From a virus: 32,431 bases of DNA. Positions 17,806-24,747 of the stretch are shown here, one piece after another (the first letter of the stretch is position 1; each line of letters begins with the position of its first letter). Position numbers and translations under genes: made by a program. Under the pieces are notes generated by a model. The model was not told the origin of the DNA. It made no database searches and saw nothing but the letters and a program-made list of their open reading frames with translations. The stretch covers positions 1 through 32,431 of IMG/VR virus record IMGVR_UViG_3300018080_000421, one strand, 5' to 3'.

Positions 17806-18674
17806 AGGAAGCGGGAATTACAGCGTGCTTCGGCTGTAGGAACTTTTCTCCTGCCGTAAAAAACGGAAGGGAGTGGGATTTGTGCCTATGGGACGGAGAG
17901 CCGTGTGGACACCCCTCTGTATGTGATGTGAAGGACGAAGGCGAAATTGTGCGGTGCAACCTATGCAAGCACCACATTGTCCTGCAAGACGGCGCTGTGG
18001 TGTGCGCTGCGCCGTCCTGGTATCTTACGTCAAAGGACAAGGGCAACATCTGCCCATCGTTTCGCAAGCATGATTCGACAGGAGACACATTTAACTATGG
18101 CTATTTCGAAAAACGCGGAGATGAGTGGGTGTACAAAACAGCCGTTTACGAGAGGAAGAGGGACAAGGAGGAACTTCCACAGGAGGGCGAGATGAAGTAT
18201 CCAAGAGAAGAGAGCGAGTGCGGGATGTGCGTGATGTGCGGGGGCGAAGCGCGGAGGAATTCGAACTACTGCGGTCCGTGCTGGGACACGAAAAGGCCAA
18301 GCGTAACCCGCGTAGGGGACGCAAGGCTTCCTGATGAATGCAAATCATGCGGCAACCCAATCGACCCTGCCAATGCTGTGTTCTGCGGGTACTGCGGGGT
18401 GCGGGTGGTGAGCGAAGAGCCGAGGCGGTGGTGTACGGAGTGCAAGTGGTATAGCGAGAGGGATTGCAATTATGCGGTTTGGCCTGGTACTGGGCGTCCG
18501 GTAACGGAGCGCATCTGCGAAAGGCCAGACAGCACAACCGGCGTTTCATGTTCACGCCCGATCATCGGGGAAAGATCGGATGCCAAGAAGAAGTGGTACA
18601 AGATCTTCACGCGACAGAAAGACAATGGTCGCTGCGGCAAGGCTGGCCGGTTCTGGGAGCGGAAGGAATGTTAA
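17802..18674 (+). CDS. Cysteine-rich multi-zinc-knuckle protein, probably two genes fused
   Basis: The start at 17802 follows a GGAGGTGAG site; an upstream GTG at 17772 is rejected. The 290-residue product carries many Cys pairs: CFGC, CNLC, CGMCVMCGG, CGPC, CKSCG, CGYCG, CTEC. The first ~127 residues resemble the small Cys-rich proteins common in phages. The second half starts at an internal Met (18192) preceded by its own AGGAGGG site, and contains two tandem zinc ribbons (CKSCGNPI...CGYCG). The internal site suggests a former or alternative second gene. Function unknown; the zinc ribbons suggest nucleic-acid or protein binding. Confidence 0.75.
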   Translation: MKEAGITACFGCRNFSPAVKNGREWDLCLWDGEPCGHPSVCDVKDEGEIVRCNLCKHHIVLQDGAVVCAAPSWYLTSKDKGNICPSFRKHDSTGDTFNYGYFEKRGDEWVYKTAVYERKRDKEELPQEGEMKYPREESECGMCVMCGGEARRNSNYCGPCWDTKRPSVTRVGDARLPDECKSCGNPIDPANAVFCGYCGVRVVSEEPRRWCTECKWYSERDCNYAVWPGTGRPVTERICERPDSTTGVSCSRPIIGERSDAKKKWYKIFTRQKDNGRCGKAGRFWERKEC

Positions 18675-18835
18675 ATATCATTAGGATAACCTCGATGTGC
18701 CTGCTTTTCGCTGGGATCTACTGGCTTGCGGAATCGCATCCGAAGATCGTTGTGCCGTACTCTATCCTTATCGCGGCGATTGGGATATGCGACACAATAA
18801 AAGACTTCCACAGAAAGGAGCGCGGGGATGAGTGA
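18668..18835 (+). CDS. Small membrane protein (55 aa)
   Basis: Two hydrophobic segments are seen: IIRITSMCLLFAGIYWLA and IVVPYSILIAAIGICDTI, separated by a short polar turn, with a charged C-terminus. It overlaps the preceding stop by 7 nt and the next start by 8 nt, with a GGAAGG site directly upstream. Function unknown. Confidence 0.65.
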   Translation: MLNIIRITSMCLLFAGIYWLAESHPKIVVPYSILIAAIGICDTIKDFHRKERGDE

Positions 18836-19079
18836 GAAGTTTCCACGCCTGAGAAAGGCCAAGCCGGGCGAGATGACCGTTGGTGATGCGATCCGCCTTG
18901 CCGCTGCAATTGAGGGGAAGACGGTCGAGGAAGTCGCGTTCCCTTGCAGCCACCTATGGCAACCGGTCCTAGAAGAACTAGGCATCCGCGTAGGCGGCGA
19001 ATACATTTCAGACCCCACGGGCTATGACCTATGTGTCAAGTGCGGGATGAAAAGACGATGGGAGGAAGACGATGAGTGA
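18828..19079 (+). CDS. Small protein with Cys/His pair (83 aa)
   Basis: An AAAGGAG site precedes the ATG. The N-terminal half has a helical, HTH-like look (MTVGDAIRLAAAIEGKTVEE). The second half has CSH...CVKCG, a possible metal site. It overlaps both neighbours by 8 nt, as is usual for dense phage operons. Function unknown. Confidence 0.65.
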   Translation: MSEKFPRLRKAKPGEMTVGDAIRLAAAIEGKTVEEVAFPCSHLWQPVLEELGIRVGGEYISDPTGYDLCVKCGMKRRWEEDDE

Positions 19080-19386
19080 TGAATCATGCGCGACGTGTCG
19101 GTTCTGGGCGCAGTACCGCGAGAACAGCCTAGCAGGACACTGCAGAAGAAATACGCCAGTAGTGCTTCCGGGCCTGGACACCGTGTGGCCCGAAGTAATT
19201 GATGATGACTGGTGCGGCGAGTGGCAGGGGGCGAAGAGGGATGAGAAAATGTGCCGATGGAGTTGGATGCAAAGGCCGAGGACGTGTATTCTGCATGGGG
19301 CACTATCTGACGAATGCCGCGCAATGTATGAAGAGAGAACTGGCGACATTGTCACAGACCCCAACGACTGCCCGCACTATAAGTAG
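19072..19386 (+). CDS. Small Cys-rich protein (104 aa)
   Basis: The N-terminal half shows CATCRFW...GHCRRN...WPEVIDDDWCGEW, a pattern I recognise from many small uncharacterised phage and bacterial proteins with four Cys. The second half contains three more Cys and ends near CPHYK. The start overlaps the previous gene by 8 nt. Function unknown, probably metal-binding. Confidence 0.7.
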   Translation: MSDESCATCRFWAQYRENSLAGHCRRNTPVVLPGLDTVWPEVIDDDWCGEWQGAKRDEKMCRWSWMQRPRTCILHGALSDECRAMYEERTGDIVTDPNDCPHYK

Positions 19387-19392
19387 CAGAAA

Positions 19393-19422
19393 CATAATGT
19401 TCACAAATCATAATGTGTTCAC
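19393..19422 (+). promoter_or_regulatory. Direct repeat CATAATG..TTCAC in the only gap of the GC-rich block
   Basis: CATAATGTTCAC (19393-19404) is followed five bases later by CATAATGTGTTCAC (19409-19422). The pair lies in a 77-nt AT-richer gap before the gene at 19464 and could be an operator or promoter region. Weak evidence. Confidence 0.3.
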
Positions 19423-19463
19423 GGGTTGTGAGCATAAAGCAAACCCTTTTCGGAGAAAGAAGA

Positions 19464-19745
19464 ATGAAGACAATCAAGGTGCTAGAAACAGCAAAGGAGA
19501 TCGTAGAGATCGGAAGCGCGGAAGTGCTCAACGTCGTCCTGCACGTCTCGGACGACCGCGTGACAATCAACGAGGAGGAATACGAGGCAAGCGAAAAAAT
19601 CACCCCGCTTGACTTCGTGAACGAGCTCGCAAGGGCCGACTGTACAGACATCTTTGTGAGTATCGTGAAGTCGAACGCCTTCGTAAGCGGCGTAGCGCCG
19701 GGTGGTGTAGCGCCGCGCGTCAAGTTCACGGAACGCTGTGGTTGA
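19464..19745 (+). CDS. Unknown small protein (93 aa)
   Basis: The start at 19464 follows a CGGAGAAAG site; an upstream in-frame start at 19413 lacks one. The product begins MKTIKVLETAKEIVEIG and has an alternating beta/alpha look with no recognised motif. Its last ~20 residues come from a repetitive GC-rich stretch (two GTAGCGCCG copies) just before the methyltransferase fragment, so the natural C-terminus may have been replaced at a junction there. Confidence 0.55.
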   Translation: MKTIKVLETAKEIVEIGSAEVLNVVLHVSDDRVTINEEEYEASEKITPLDFVNELARADCTDIFVSIVKSNAFVSGVAPGGVAPRVKFTERCG

Positions 19746-20017
19746 ATTTGGGGGATAGCTATGCAAGCGATACCAAGGGCAGCGGAGGGCCATCAGCAAA
19801 ACAAGACAGCAATGCCGGGTCACGGTACAAAACGAAAAAGTTAAACCACGGTCTCAAAACTAAAGACCTCGTAGGCATCCCCTGGCGCATAGCCTTCGCC
19901 CTCCAGGCTGACGGATGGTATCTGAGGCAGGACATCATCTGGGCAAAGCCTAACCCGATGCCTGAGAGCGACTCCGGGTTGATCCACTCTTCGTACCGCG
20001 CTTTTGCCCAGCCATAA
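19730..20017 (+). pseudogene. Fragment of an N4/N6 DNA methyltransferase
   Basis: The frame encodes GTLWLNLGDSYA, then KTKDLVGIPWRIAFALQADG and WYLRQDIIWAKPNPMPES, a stretch I recognise from phage and bacterial site-specific DNA methyltransferases. The catalytic (D/S)PPY motif that precedes it and the SAM-binding region after it are both missing. The conserved part ends at 19969, after which the sequence is unrelated and stops at 20017. It cannot be an active enzyme and marks the right end of the GC-rich block. Confidence 0.75.
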
Positions 20018-20117
20018 TTGGTTTTTGGGGCATATCTTCTATTCCAAGCTCTTCCCAACCTTCTAATAAGACGTCCGGGTCTTCTGTAATTCTCTTGGCT
20101 ATGTCTTTTGGTTCCAT
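19976..20117 (-). pseudogene. 5' portion of the split minus-strand gene, with the tag at its N-terminus
   Basis: From ATG at 20117 on the minus strand the frame reads MEPKDIAKRITEDPDVLLEG, then WEELGIEDMPQKPIMAGQKR. The first 14 residues are a perfect example of the recurring tag. The frame stays open into the GC-rich block but there it only reads antisense of the methyltransferase fragment. A probable continuation is the open minus frame ending at 17592. Joined, they would give a tagged protein of roughly 180-190 residues, the size of an internal head protein. Confidence 0.5.
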
Positions 20118-20142
20118 AGATTATTTTTGAGTGTATTTAAAA
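20118..20142 (-). promoter_or_regulatory. T4-late-like promoter plus A-rich leader for the tagged minus gene
   Basis: On the minus strand the order is TTTTAAATACACT, CAAAAATAATCT, ATG. TTTAAATAC is one base from the T4 late -10 box TATAAATA and its usual following C. The A-rich leader holds no Shine-Dalgarno sequence. The arrangement recurs before three other minus-strand starts. Confidence 0.45.
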
Positions 20143-20208
20143 GTTTGCTATGCGTTATAATGGTTTGCTCGTGGTATTCAGACTTGCGAAGGGGCATAGG
20201 AGGCGACG

Positions 20209-20301
20209 ATGGATGAAGCAAGGGTGATCCTGTTGATGATAAGCGCATTCGGTTTTGGTATATTTGTGACTTCGATCTGGTTTGAGAGGTACAGGAGATG
20301 A
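20209..20301 (+). CDS. 30-residue single-pass membrane peptide
   Basis: An AGGAGG site precedes the ATG by six bases, which is the main support. The peptide is mostly one hydrophobic segment (VILLMISAFGFGIFVTSIWF) with a basic end (ERYRR), giving an N-out or N-in single-pass topology. Its stop overlaps the next small ORF. Confidence 0.6.
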   Translation: MDEARVILLMISAFGFGIFVTSIWFERYRR

Positions 20302-20366
20302 CCGATGAACCGAGCCCGTGCCACGAAGCTAGGGTAGTCATTTATTTCAAGAGAAGCAATGGATAA
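20298..20366 (+). CDS. Possible 22-residue peptide between two genes
   Basis: The ATG overlaps the previous stop (ATGA) after an AGGAG site, and the frame ends 8 nt inside the next gene. Composition is unremarkable. It may serve only to couple translation to the following gene. Confidence 0.35.
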   Translation: MTDEPSPCHEARVVIYFKRSNG

Positions 20367-20631
20367 AAACAGGTTGATCAAAGTGGCCGAATTGTACGAG
20401 AATAGACTCACTGGCCTTGGGTTTGGTAATGTAAGTCGTCATGATGGCGGTGGTTTCCTCGAACACATTTCGTGGATGTCATCTGAAGCCAAAAGACTAG
20501 CGCTTGATGGCAGAATAGAAAAAGCTAATCGATGGCTTGGGTTTATTCAAGGAGTGTTGTGGTCTAAAGGGATCTATACTATTGAGCAGATGAAAGAGCA
20601 CAACAGGAGGGTTAATGGCGGAAACACTTGA
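20359..20631 (+). CDS. Small conserved-looking phage protein (90 aa)
   Basis: The product begins MDKNRLIKVAELYENRL and contains HISWMSSEAKRLALDGRIEK followed by ANRWLGFIQGVLWSKGIYTI. The last stretch I associate with an uncharacterised phage family found near early or accessory genes. Mostly helical, probably a compact two- to four-helix protein. It overlaps the next gene by 17 nt. Confidence 0.75.
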   Translation: MDKNRLIKVAELYENRLTGLGFGNVSRHDGGGFLEHISWMSSEAKRLALDGRIEKANRWLGFIQGVLWSKGIYTIEQMKEHNRRVNGGNT

Positions 20632-20968
20632 AAAACATGTCGCCGATAGTTTGTTAGATGAAATGGCCGAAAGATGGCCGCACGGGCGCTTCCGCCATCA
20701 ACATAGGAGTCATAATCGGCTGACCTTACGCAGGAGACGTGCTATTGCCCAAATCACAGTGAATATATCAGAAATGTGTATTTGGGTTGACCTCAAGAAA
20801 GTTAAGCTTCGACAAGAGGCCTTGATCGGTCACTGGGAGGAAGACCAACTTATAGAACATGCAGAATTCTCCCTTTATGATCCGAAGTATTTTCAGCGTG
20901 TAGAAGAATTCATAGATGACTTTATGTTGATACCACAATATGGCGATCGCGGCTATAGGGGATGTTAA
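20615..20968 (+). CDS. Unknown protein (117 aa)
   Basis: Starts inside the previous gene after a GGAGG-type site and ends exactly before the next ATG. An Arg/His-rich segment (around residues 24-43) suggests nucleic-acid contact. The C-terminal part is acidic and helical. No family recognised. Confidence 0.65.
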   Translation: MAETLEKHVADSLLDEMAERWPHGRFRHQHRSHNRLTLRRRRAIAQITVNISEMCIWVDLKKVKLRQEALIGHWEEDQLIEHAEFSLYDPKYFQRVEEFIDDFMLIPQYGDRGYRGC

Positions 20969-21646
20969 ATGTCAGTAAATTGCCACGAGGGCATCTTCGA
21001 ATTTATGAAGTTTGGATTTGAGAAACAGATTGAGACAGTCTATGGTTCGACATTTAGATTGAAATATGGACCAGTCGAAAAGGTTGTGTCGCGATATCTT
21101 AGTGCTTTAGTAAACAAACGTAATTATATTCCATATATCTTCATATCTTCTGTTGTTAGAGACAGTATTTGGTCATGGAGACGACGCCACTTGATGGTAC
21201 TTGATTGTGATAGCTTTGCCGACATGGCCGCTGCATGCAACTGGCTTAAGACCGAAGAGCATAGCGTTGAGTACGAAGTGATCGAAAGCACGCCTGGTAG
21301 GTTTTGGGTAGTTACGGATTTTGTCGGTACTTGGAAACAGATTTGGGGTGTTTTCAACCATATCCCAGGCGTATGTACCGCATTCAGAGACAATTACGCT
21401 AGAAAGTATAAGAGGCTTTGTATTAGAGCTTTCCCGAAGTTGGTTGGAGGCAAGCCGCATACCCCAGTTTTCCCTGATGAAATTGGTTTTCCGCCAAATT
21501 CTGCAGCCAGAACTTGGATGATAGCGGCTAAACGATACTTTGAGAGCAGGCATTTCAACAAAATATGTAAAGCTTTGTTGTTTATGGATAGGTTATCTAA
21601 TAATCAAATGGAGCAGTTAATGGCCGACCCGGATTTTAAGGTATGA
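20969..21646 (+). CDS. Unknown protein with possible primase-like (AEP) features
   Basis: The 225-residue product has LMVLDCDSFADM (a D-x-D motif), VIESTPGRFWVVTDF about 30 residues on, and a later KRLCIRAFPK basic segment. The order D-x-D, then Ser followed by a small or aromatic strand, then a conserved Arg resembles the three motifs of archaeo-eukaryotic primase-fold proteins found in phages. The usual His of motif II is not obvious, so activity is doubtful. It sits among small accessory genes rather than beside replication genes. Treat as a weak structural suggestion. Confidence 0.6.
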   Translation: MSVNCHEGIFEFMKFGFEKQIETVYGSTFRLKYGPVEKVVSRYLSALVNKRNYIPYIFISSVVRDSIWSWRRRHLMVLDCDSFADMAAACNWLKTEEHSVEYEVIESTPGRFWVVTDFVGTWKQIWGVFNHIPGVCTAFRDNYARKYKRLCIRAFPKLVGGKPHTPVFPDEIGFPPNSAARTWMIAAKRYFESRHFNKICKALLFMDRLSNNQMEQLMADPDFKV

Positions 21647-21647
21647 G

Positions 21648-22346
21648 ATGATGGCAGAAGACTTTTATAAACCAGAGAATGTTCGTAATACCACAGAAGT
21701 TCTGTCTCCATCCAAAAGGTACAAGCTGGTGATTACCGATTATTTTACCAAAGAAGGATGCTGGAATTATACGAGAGGGCAGGTATATCGCGTTTCAGAC
21801 AATGGACTTATTGCCGATATCAAACGCAATTATAGCGGTTTTGACCATAGCTTCCAGACCAAAGATTCTCAAGAGTATCTGATTACAGGACGAAGCTATA
21901 TGGGGCAAACAATCGTCAATCTGGATGAGGGATGGGAAGTGTCTACCCCAGGGCCTTACGAGGGCACAGAATTTTGTTGGATTATGCATTACCTCTCACA
22001 AGATGGAACTACATTGGCTGTTGAAGGATGCTATTGGGCTTGCTCCTATGAAATCGCGTTTTTTGATTTTACTGATCCCAAAATTTCGCCACTTCCTGTG
22101 CTCAGACAAGATGACCATACCTATCACGCTAAGATTTACGGTTGGACAGACAACGTTTTCAGATGGTCTGTTGGGCACCACTTGTTTGTGCCATGGAATA
22201 AACGCGATAGAGATCTATCGTTAGAAGAGCTTGATAAGATTTCAATTGAATTTGGTGATGAAGACGACGACTTATGGAAATGGGTTGATGATGAAGTGTG
22301 GACATGTCGGCGTGAAGGCGACATCATTCGTGTCGAGAATGAATGA
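21648..22346 (+). CDS. Unknown beta-rich protein of a widespread family
   Basis: The 232-residue protein contains SPSKRYKLVITDY, GCWNYTRGQVYRV, FCWIMHYLSQDGTTLAVEGC and YWACSYEIAFFDFTDP, a pattern I recognise from uncharacterised bacterial proteins that look like a small beta-propeller. ATG codons at 21648 and 21651 are both possible. The C-terminal ~40 residues are acidic. Role in the phage unknown; it may be a captured host gene. It overlaps the next gene by 4 nt. Confidence 0.7.
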   Translation: MMAEDFYKPENVRNTTEVLSPSKRYKLVITDYFTKEGCWNYTRGQVYRVSDNGLIADIKRNYSGFDHSFQTKDSQEYLITGRSYMGQTIVNLDEGWEVSTPGPYEGTEFCWIMHYLSQDGTTLAVEGCYWACSYEIAFFDFTDPKISPLPVLRQDDHTYHAKIYGWTDNVFRWSVGHHLFVPWNKRDRDLSLEELDKISIEFGDEDDDLWKWVDDEVWTCRREGDIIRVENE

Positions 22347-22636
22347 ACGAAGAAACCGAAACATTGAAGATCTTAGATCGGTTGTCTCCCCCTCGGATCG
22401 ACCCTTGGGGTTGCCATATTCCCAAAGATGCTCCAACAGATATTCGACACATGTGGGTTGTTGGCAAGTCACTATTGGTTGGTGTTCGTGGTCACAATAA
22501 ATTCACTGTGGGTATTGATCTCCTCACCATTTGTACATCGTCTGATTTCTTTACAGGGTTGGAATTGCTGGGGGTTTTGGCCGGTAGGTTTCCTAGTTTC
22601 TCTAGGAAACTCGCAAATCCAAATCAAAATAATTGA
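22343..22636 (+). CDS. Unknown small protein (97 aa)
   Basis: The start overlaps the preceding stop by 4 nt (ATGA). It carries a Pro/Cys-rich middle (PPRIDPWGCHIPKDAP) and a hydrophobic region (LLVGVRGHNKFTVGIDLLTI). No family recognised. Its end holds a 13-bp sequence that is repeated about 350 bp downstream. Confidence 0.6.
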   Translation: MNEETETLKILDRLSPPRIDPWGCHIPKDAPTDIRHMWVVGKSLLVGVRGHNKFTVGIDLLTICTSSDFFTGLELLGVLAGRFPSFSRKLANPNQNN

Positions 22637-22671
22637 CTAGTGACTCGTCTATGGGCCGGAGGAGGTCGACA

Positions 22672-22893
22672 ATGAGCAATGAACGCCACACGAGTTTTGT
22701 ACGATCTGTAAAGAACAACGGTACGGTCAAGAATTGCGATTGTTGTGAGTCCAAACTTTCCGCTCGTGAAGTGTATTATATGGTCGGCAAGGACTGGGGG
22801 ACTAACTCCAATATTTGCCGTAAATGCATTGCTAAGATTGTACGATACGTCATGGTAGGCGTTATTGAACGAATATCAATCGATAATATCTAA
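22672..22893 (+). CDS. Small zinc-ribbon protein (73 aa)
   Basis: The strong GGAGGAGG site at 22658-22665 selects the ATG at 22672 over an earlier frame start at 22633. Two Cys pairs are present, CDCC and CRKC, about 40 residues apart, consistent with one treble-clef or ribbon. Function unknown. Confidence 0.7.
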   Translation: MSNERHTSFVRSVKNNGTVKNCDCCESKLSAREVYYMVGKDWGTNSNICRKCIAKIVRYVMVGVIERISIDNI

Positions 22894-22942
22894 TATTTTA
22901 ATCGTGGACGTGCGGAACCGTGGTAGTGTGAAATCTGTCAGG

Positions 22943-23497
22943 TCAATATTTAATATAGCAATCTGTTTGATTACCATAAAACAATCTGACTAGTGACTCC
23001 CAATCGTCTGTTGTTGTGCTGCCCAAGACCCTCAAATTGGATAGAATATATAGTATGTCGTTCTCGTATCTTCTATATAACAGCATCGCATGAGCACTGC
23101 TGCTGTTTTTCCTTGTAACTGTTACCCGTTCTATCTTGCCAGTGCCTTTTAGAATAGATCCCCACAATTCCATAAAGTCGTCGCAATCGCCACGCTTTCT
23201 AGCTATCGTCACCCAAGGATAAGAGACAAAGTCGGCATTTTCGGCATGCCAGCGGAATCCATCAGCAACTAACTTCTTGCTTATCAGCGATGGGTTGTCT
23301 ATTTTCCGTAGATCGGCCAGATAATTACGGGCGGCTACTTTTTCGTCGGCGTATTTTTTGGCTTCGTTGTCGGCTAGCACCCAGTTGGTCAATTTTTTGA
23401 CATACTTCCTATGCACTTTCATGAAAACTTCTTTTTGGGTGCAGGTGCAACCACCACTAATGGACATCAGCAGCACCAAGATCACGGCTCTGTTCAT
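22943..23497 (-). CDS. Lipoprotein with transglutaminase-like cysteine-protease core
   Basis: The start at 23497 gives MNRAVILVLLMSISGGCTC, a short basic-hydrophobic signal ending in a lipobox-like GGC (Cys17), so the mature protein is probably membrane-anchored. The rest of the 184 residues shows RKRGDCDDFMELW (Cys104) and SSAHAMLLYRR (His136), then ILSNLRVL (Asn154). These match the Cys-His-Asp/Asn order of bacterial transglutaminase-like cysteine proteinases, although the usual LDN is LSN here. It is minus strand with its own promoter-like box, so it looks like an independently expressed cargo gene. It may modify the host envelope or block superinfection, but that is speculation. Confidence 0.75.
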   Translation of the reverse strand: MNRAVILVLLMSISGGCTCTQKEVFMKVHRKYVKKLTNWVLADNEAKKYADEKVAARNYLADLRKIDNPSLISKKLVADGFRWHAENADFVSYPWVTIARKRGDCDDFMELWGSILKGTGKIERVTVTRKNSSSAHAMLLYRRYENDILYILSNLRVLGSTTTDDWESLVRLFYGNQTDCYIKY

Positions 23498-23519
23498 TTT
23501 GTACATCCCCAATTTTATG

Positions 23520-23540
23520 TTATTTTTGATGGTATTTGAA
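23520..23540 (-). promoter_or_regulatory. Promoter-like box for the minus-strand lipoprotein gene
   Basis: On the minus strand CTTCAAATACCATC is followed by AAAAATAACAT, then a GGGG site and the start. It matches the layout of the other minus-strand boxes in this window (AAATAC, then CAAAAATA). It lies in the 61-bp gap between two divergent genes. Confidence 0.45.
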
Positions 23541-23558
23541 GATAAATGGGGAAATTTG

Positions 23559-23918
23559 ATGGGAGTTGGCCTAGTGATCATTCATACTGTCCAGTTATCT
23601 CGCTCTAGGGGTTTGGATGTCCCAGTCGTCGATGTGACGGTTAAATCAGCAAGCGGAGAAGCCCGTTTTGTAGCTCCAACGTGGGATATGGTGATGGGAT
23701 ATAAGAGAGGAATAATAAGCGAAGAAGAATACACTCTATTATATGAAGACATTTTAGAATGCAACGAGCGGCGCATCCTTGATTTCTTTTCCACATATGA
23801 TAAAGTCGCACTGGCCTGTTATTGTCGTCCAGCTGCTTTCTGCCATCGTGTCCTTTTGGCAGAATGGCTTGTTAAAAAGTCGGGCGCGAGTTACATAGGA
23901 GAATTAAGCGTTTGTTGA
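23559..23918 (+). CDS. DUF488-like protein (119 aa)
   Basis: A GGGGA site selects the ATG at 23559. The product contains PTWDMVMGYKRGIISEEEY and VALACYCRPAAFCHRVLLAE followed by WLVKK...YIGE. The ALACYC...FCHR core is typical of the DUF488 family, where the Cys and His residues may form a metal or catalytic site. Function is unknown in general. Transcription starts divergently from the lipoprotein gene. Confidence 0.75.
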   Translation: MGVGLVIIHTVQLSRSRGLDVPVVDVTVKSASGEARFVAPTWDMVMGYKRGIISEEEYTLLYEDILECNERRILDFFSTYDKVALACYCRPAAFCHRVLLAEWLVKKSGASYIGELSVC

Positions 23919-23925
23919 TTTTCAG

Positions 23926-24747
23926 ATGTTGCTAGAGACACGAATAAACAGCGATGAAGCGCGGACTATTTTGGCGCGATATCCTAATCTAAGTAAATTC
24001 ATGTCTTGGGCTAATGATCGCTCGATTGGTCTTAAATTCGTGATTTTCAAGAGTGATGCAAAGAGTAAGGCCAGTAAACGAATAGAAAGAGTAACATTAG
24101 AGGCAGTGCATGAGGCGGCTAAACAGGCGGGCGACGGTAAGGCTATCGGGATCAAGTTTTTGGATGCGCATGGCAGGGATACGCTTTCGCCAGACTTTGT
24201 CAGTATAGTTGATCGCGACGGTGAAGTCGATATTAAAGCTTTTGCGGTGACGGGTACTACCAAATACACATTTGACGGTCTTGCTCGTATGAGCAATGGC
24301 TATTATGTCAATGATCCTACAATGATCAATCTTGAGAGAGCAAGGCGTTTCAATATCACACCGATATTGATATACTATGATTCTACAGGTGAGCTTCGTT
24401 TGAATTATTGTAGAGGGAAATACCGAAAGAAGAAAATCCGAAATAAATGCAGACGCCTATATGATGTTGGTAGTTTTGTACCGACCGGCACACTAGACGC
24501 TATAACCCCAATCATCGATGATATGATCATATCAATGCGCAGGATCAAGTTTGTTGGGATACGGCACCTACCACGTACAGCTGAGGTTGAAGTCAACGTG
24601 AAATGTTGTGAGTGCGGTTGTATGTGGTGGGTAAATGCTACAGCGGCCTTGGCATCAGATATAGTTCGCATATCATGCTACAGGTGTGGTTGCAGGGGTA
24701 TTATCAATTGGCAGGATATTATTAAAGCTTCAGAACTACAATCTTAG
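23926..24747 (+). CDS. Unknown protein with C-terminal zinc ribbon (273 aa)
   Basis: The N-terminal two thirds look like a folded alpha/beta domain with a basic patch (NYCRGKYRKKKIRNKCRRL). The last ~50 residues carry CCECGCMWW and CYRCGCRG, a clear zinc ribbon. It begins 7 nt after the upstream stop and its stop overlaps that of the convergent minus gene by 4 nt. A nucleic-acid-binding role is plausible from the ribbon and basic patch only. Confidence 0.65.
   Translation: MLLETRINSDEARTILARYPNLSKFMSWANDRSIGLKFVIFKSDAKSKASKRIERVTLEAVHEAAKQAGDGKAIGIKFLDAHGRDTLSPDFVSIVDRDGEVDIKAFAVTGTTKYTFDGLARMSNGYYVNDPTMINLERARRFNITPILIYYDSTGELRLNYCRGKYRKKKIRNKCRRLYDVGSFVPTGTLDAITPIIDDMIISMRRIKFVGIRHLPRTAEVEVNVKCCECGCMWWVNATAALASDIVRISCYRCGCRGIINWQDIIKASELQS

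Larger units (their letters stand above)
17593..19975 (+). other. GC-rich inserted block (~2.4 kb) with truncated genes at both ends
   Basis: Base composition and gene style change at about 17593 and back at about 19975. Inside, DNA is visibly GC-richer, all genes are on +, several are Cys-rich, and starts overlap stops tightly. The left end begins inside a zinc-protein frame with no start codon. The right end stops inside a DNA methyltransferase after its conserved NPMPES motif. Flanking AT-rich DNA on both sides holds two parts of what looks like one minus-strand gene. No transposase, integrase or clear terminal repeat was seen, so the mechanism is probably illegitimate recombination with another phage. 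Confidence 0.6.

Noticed and set aside
17593-19975. Insertion sequence or integron
   Set aside because: No transposase or integrase, and no terminal inverted repeats or target duplication visible at the edges.
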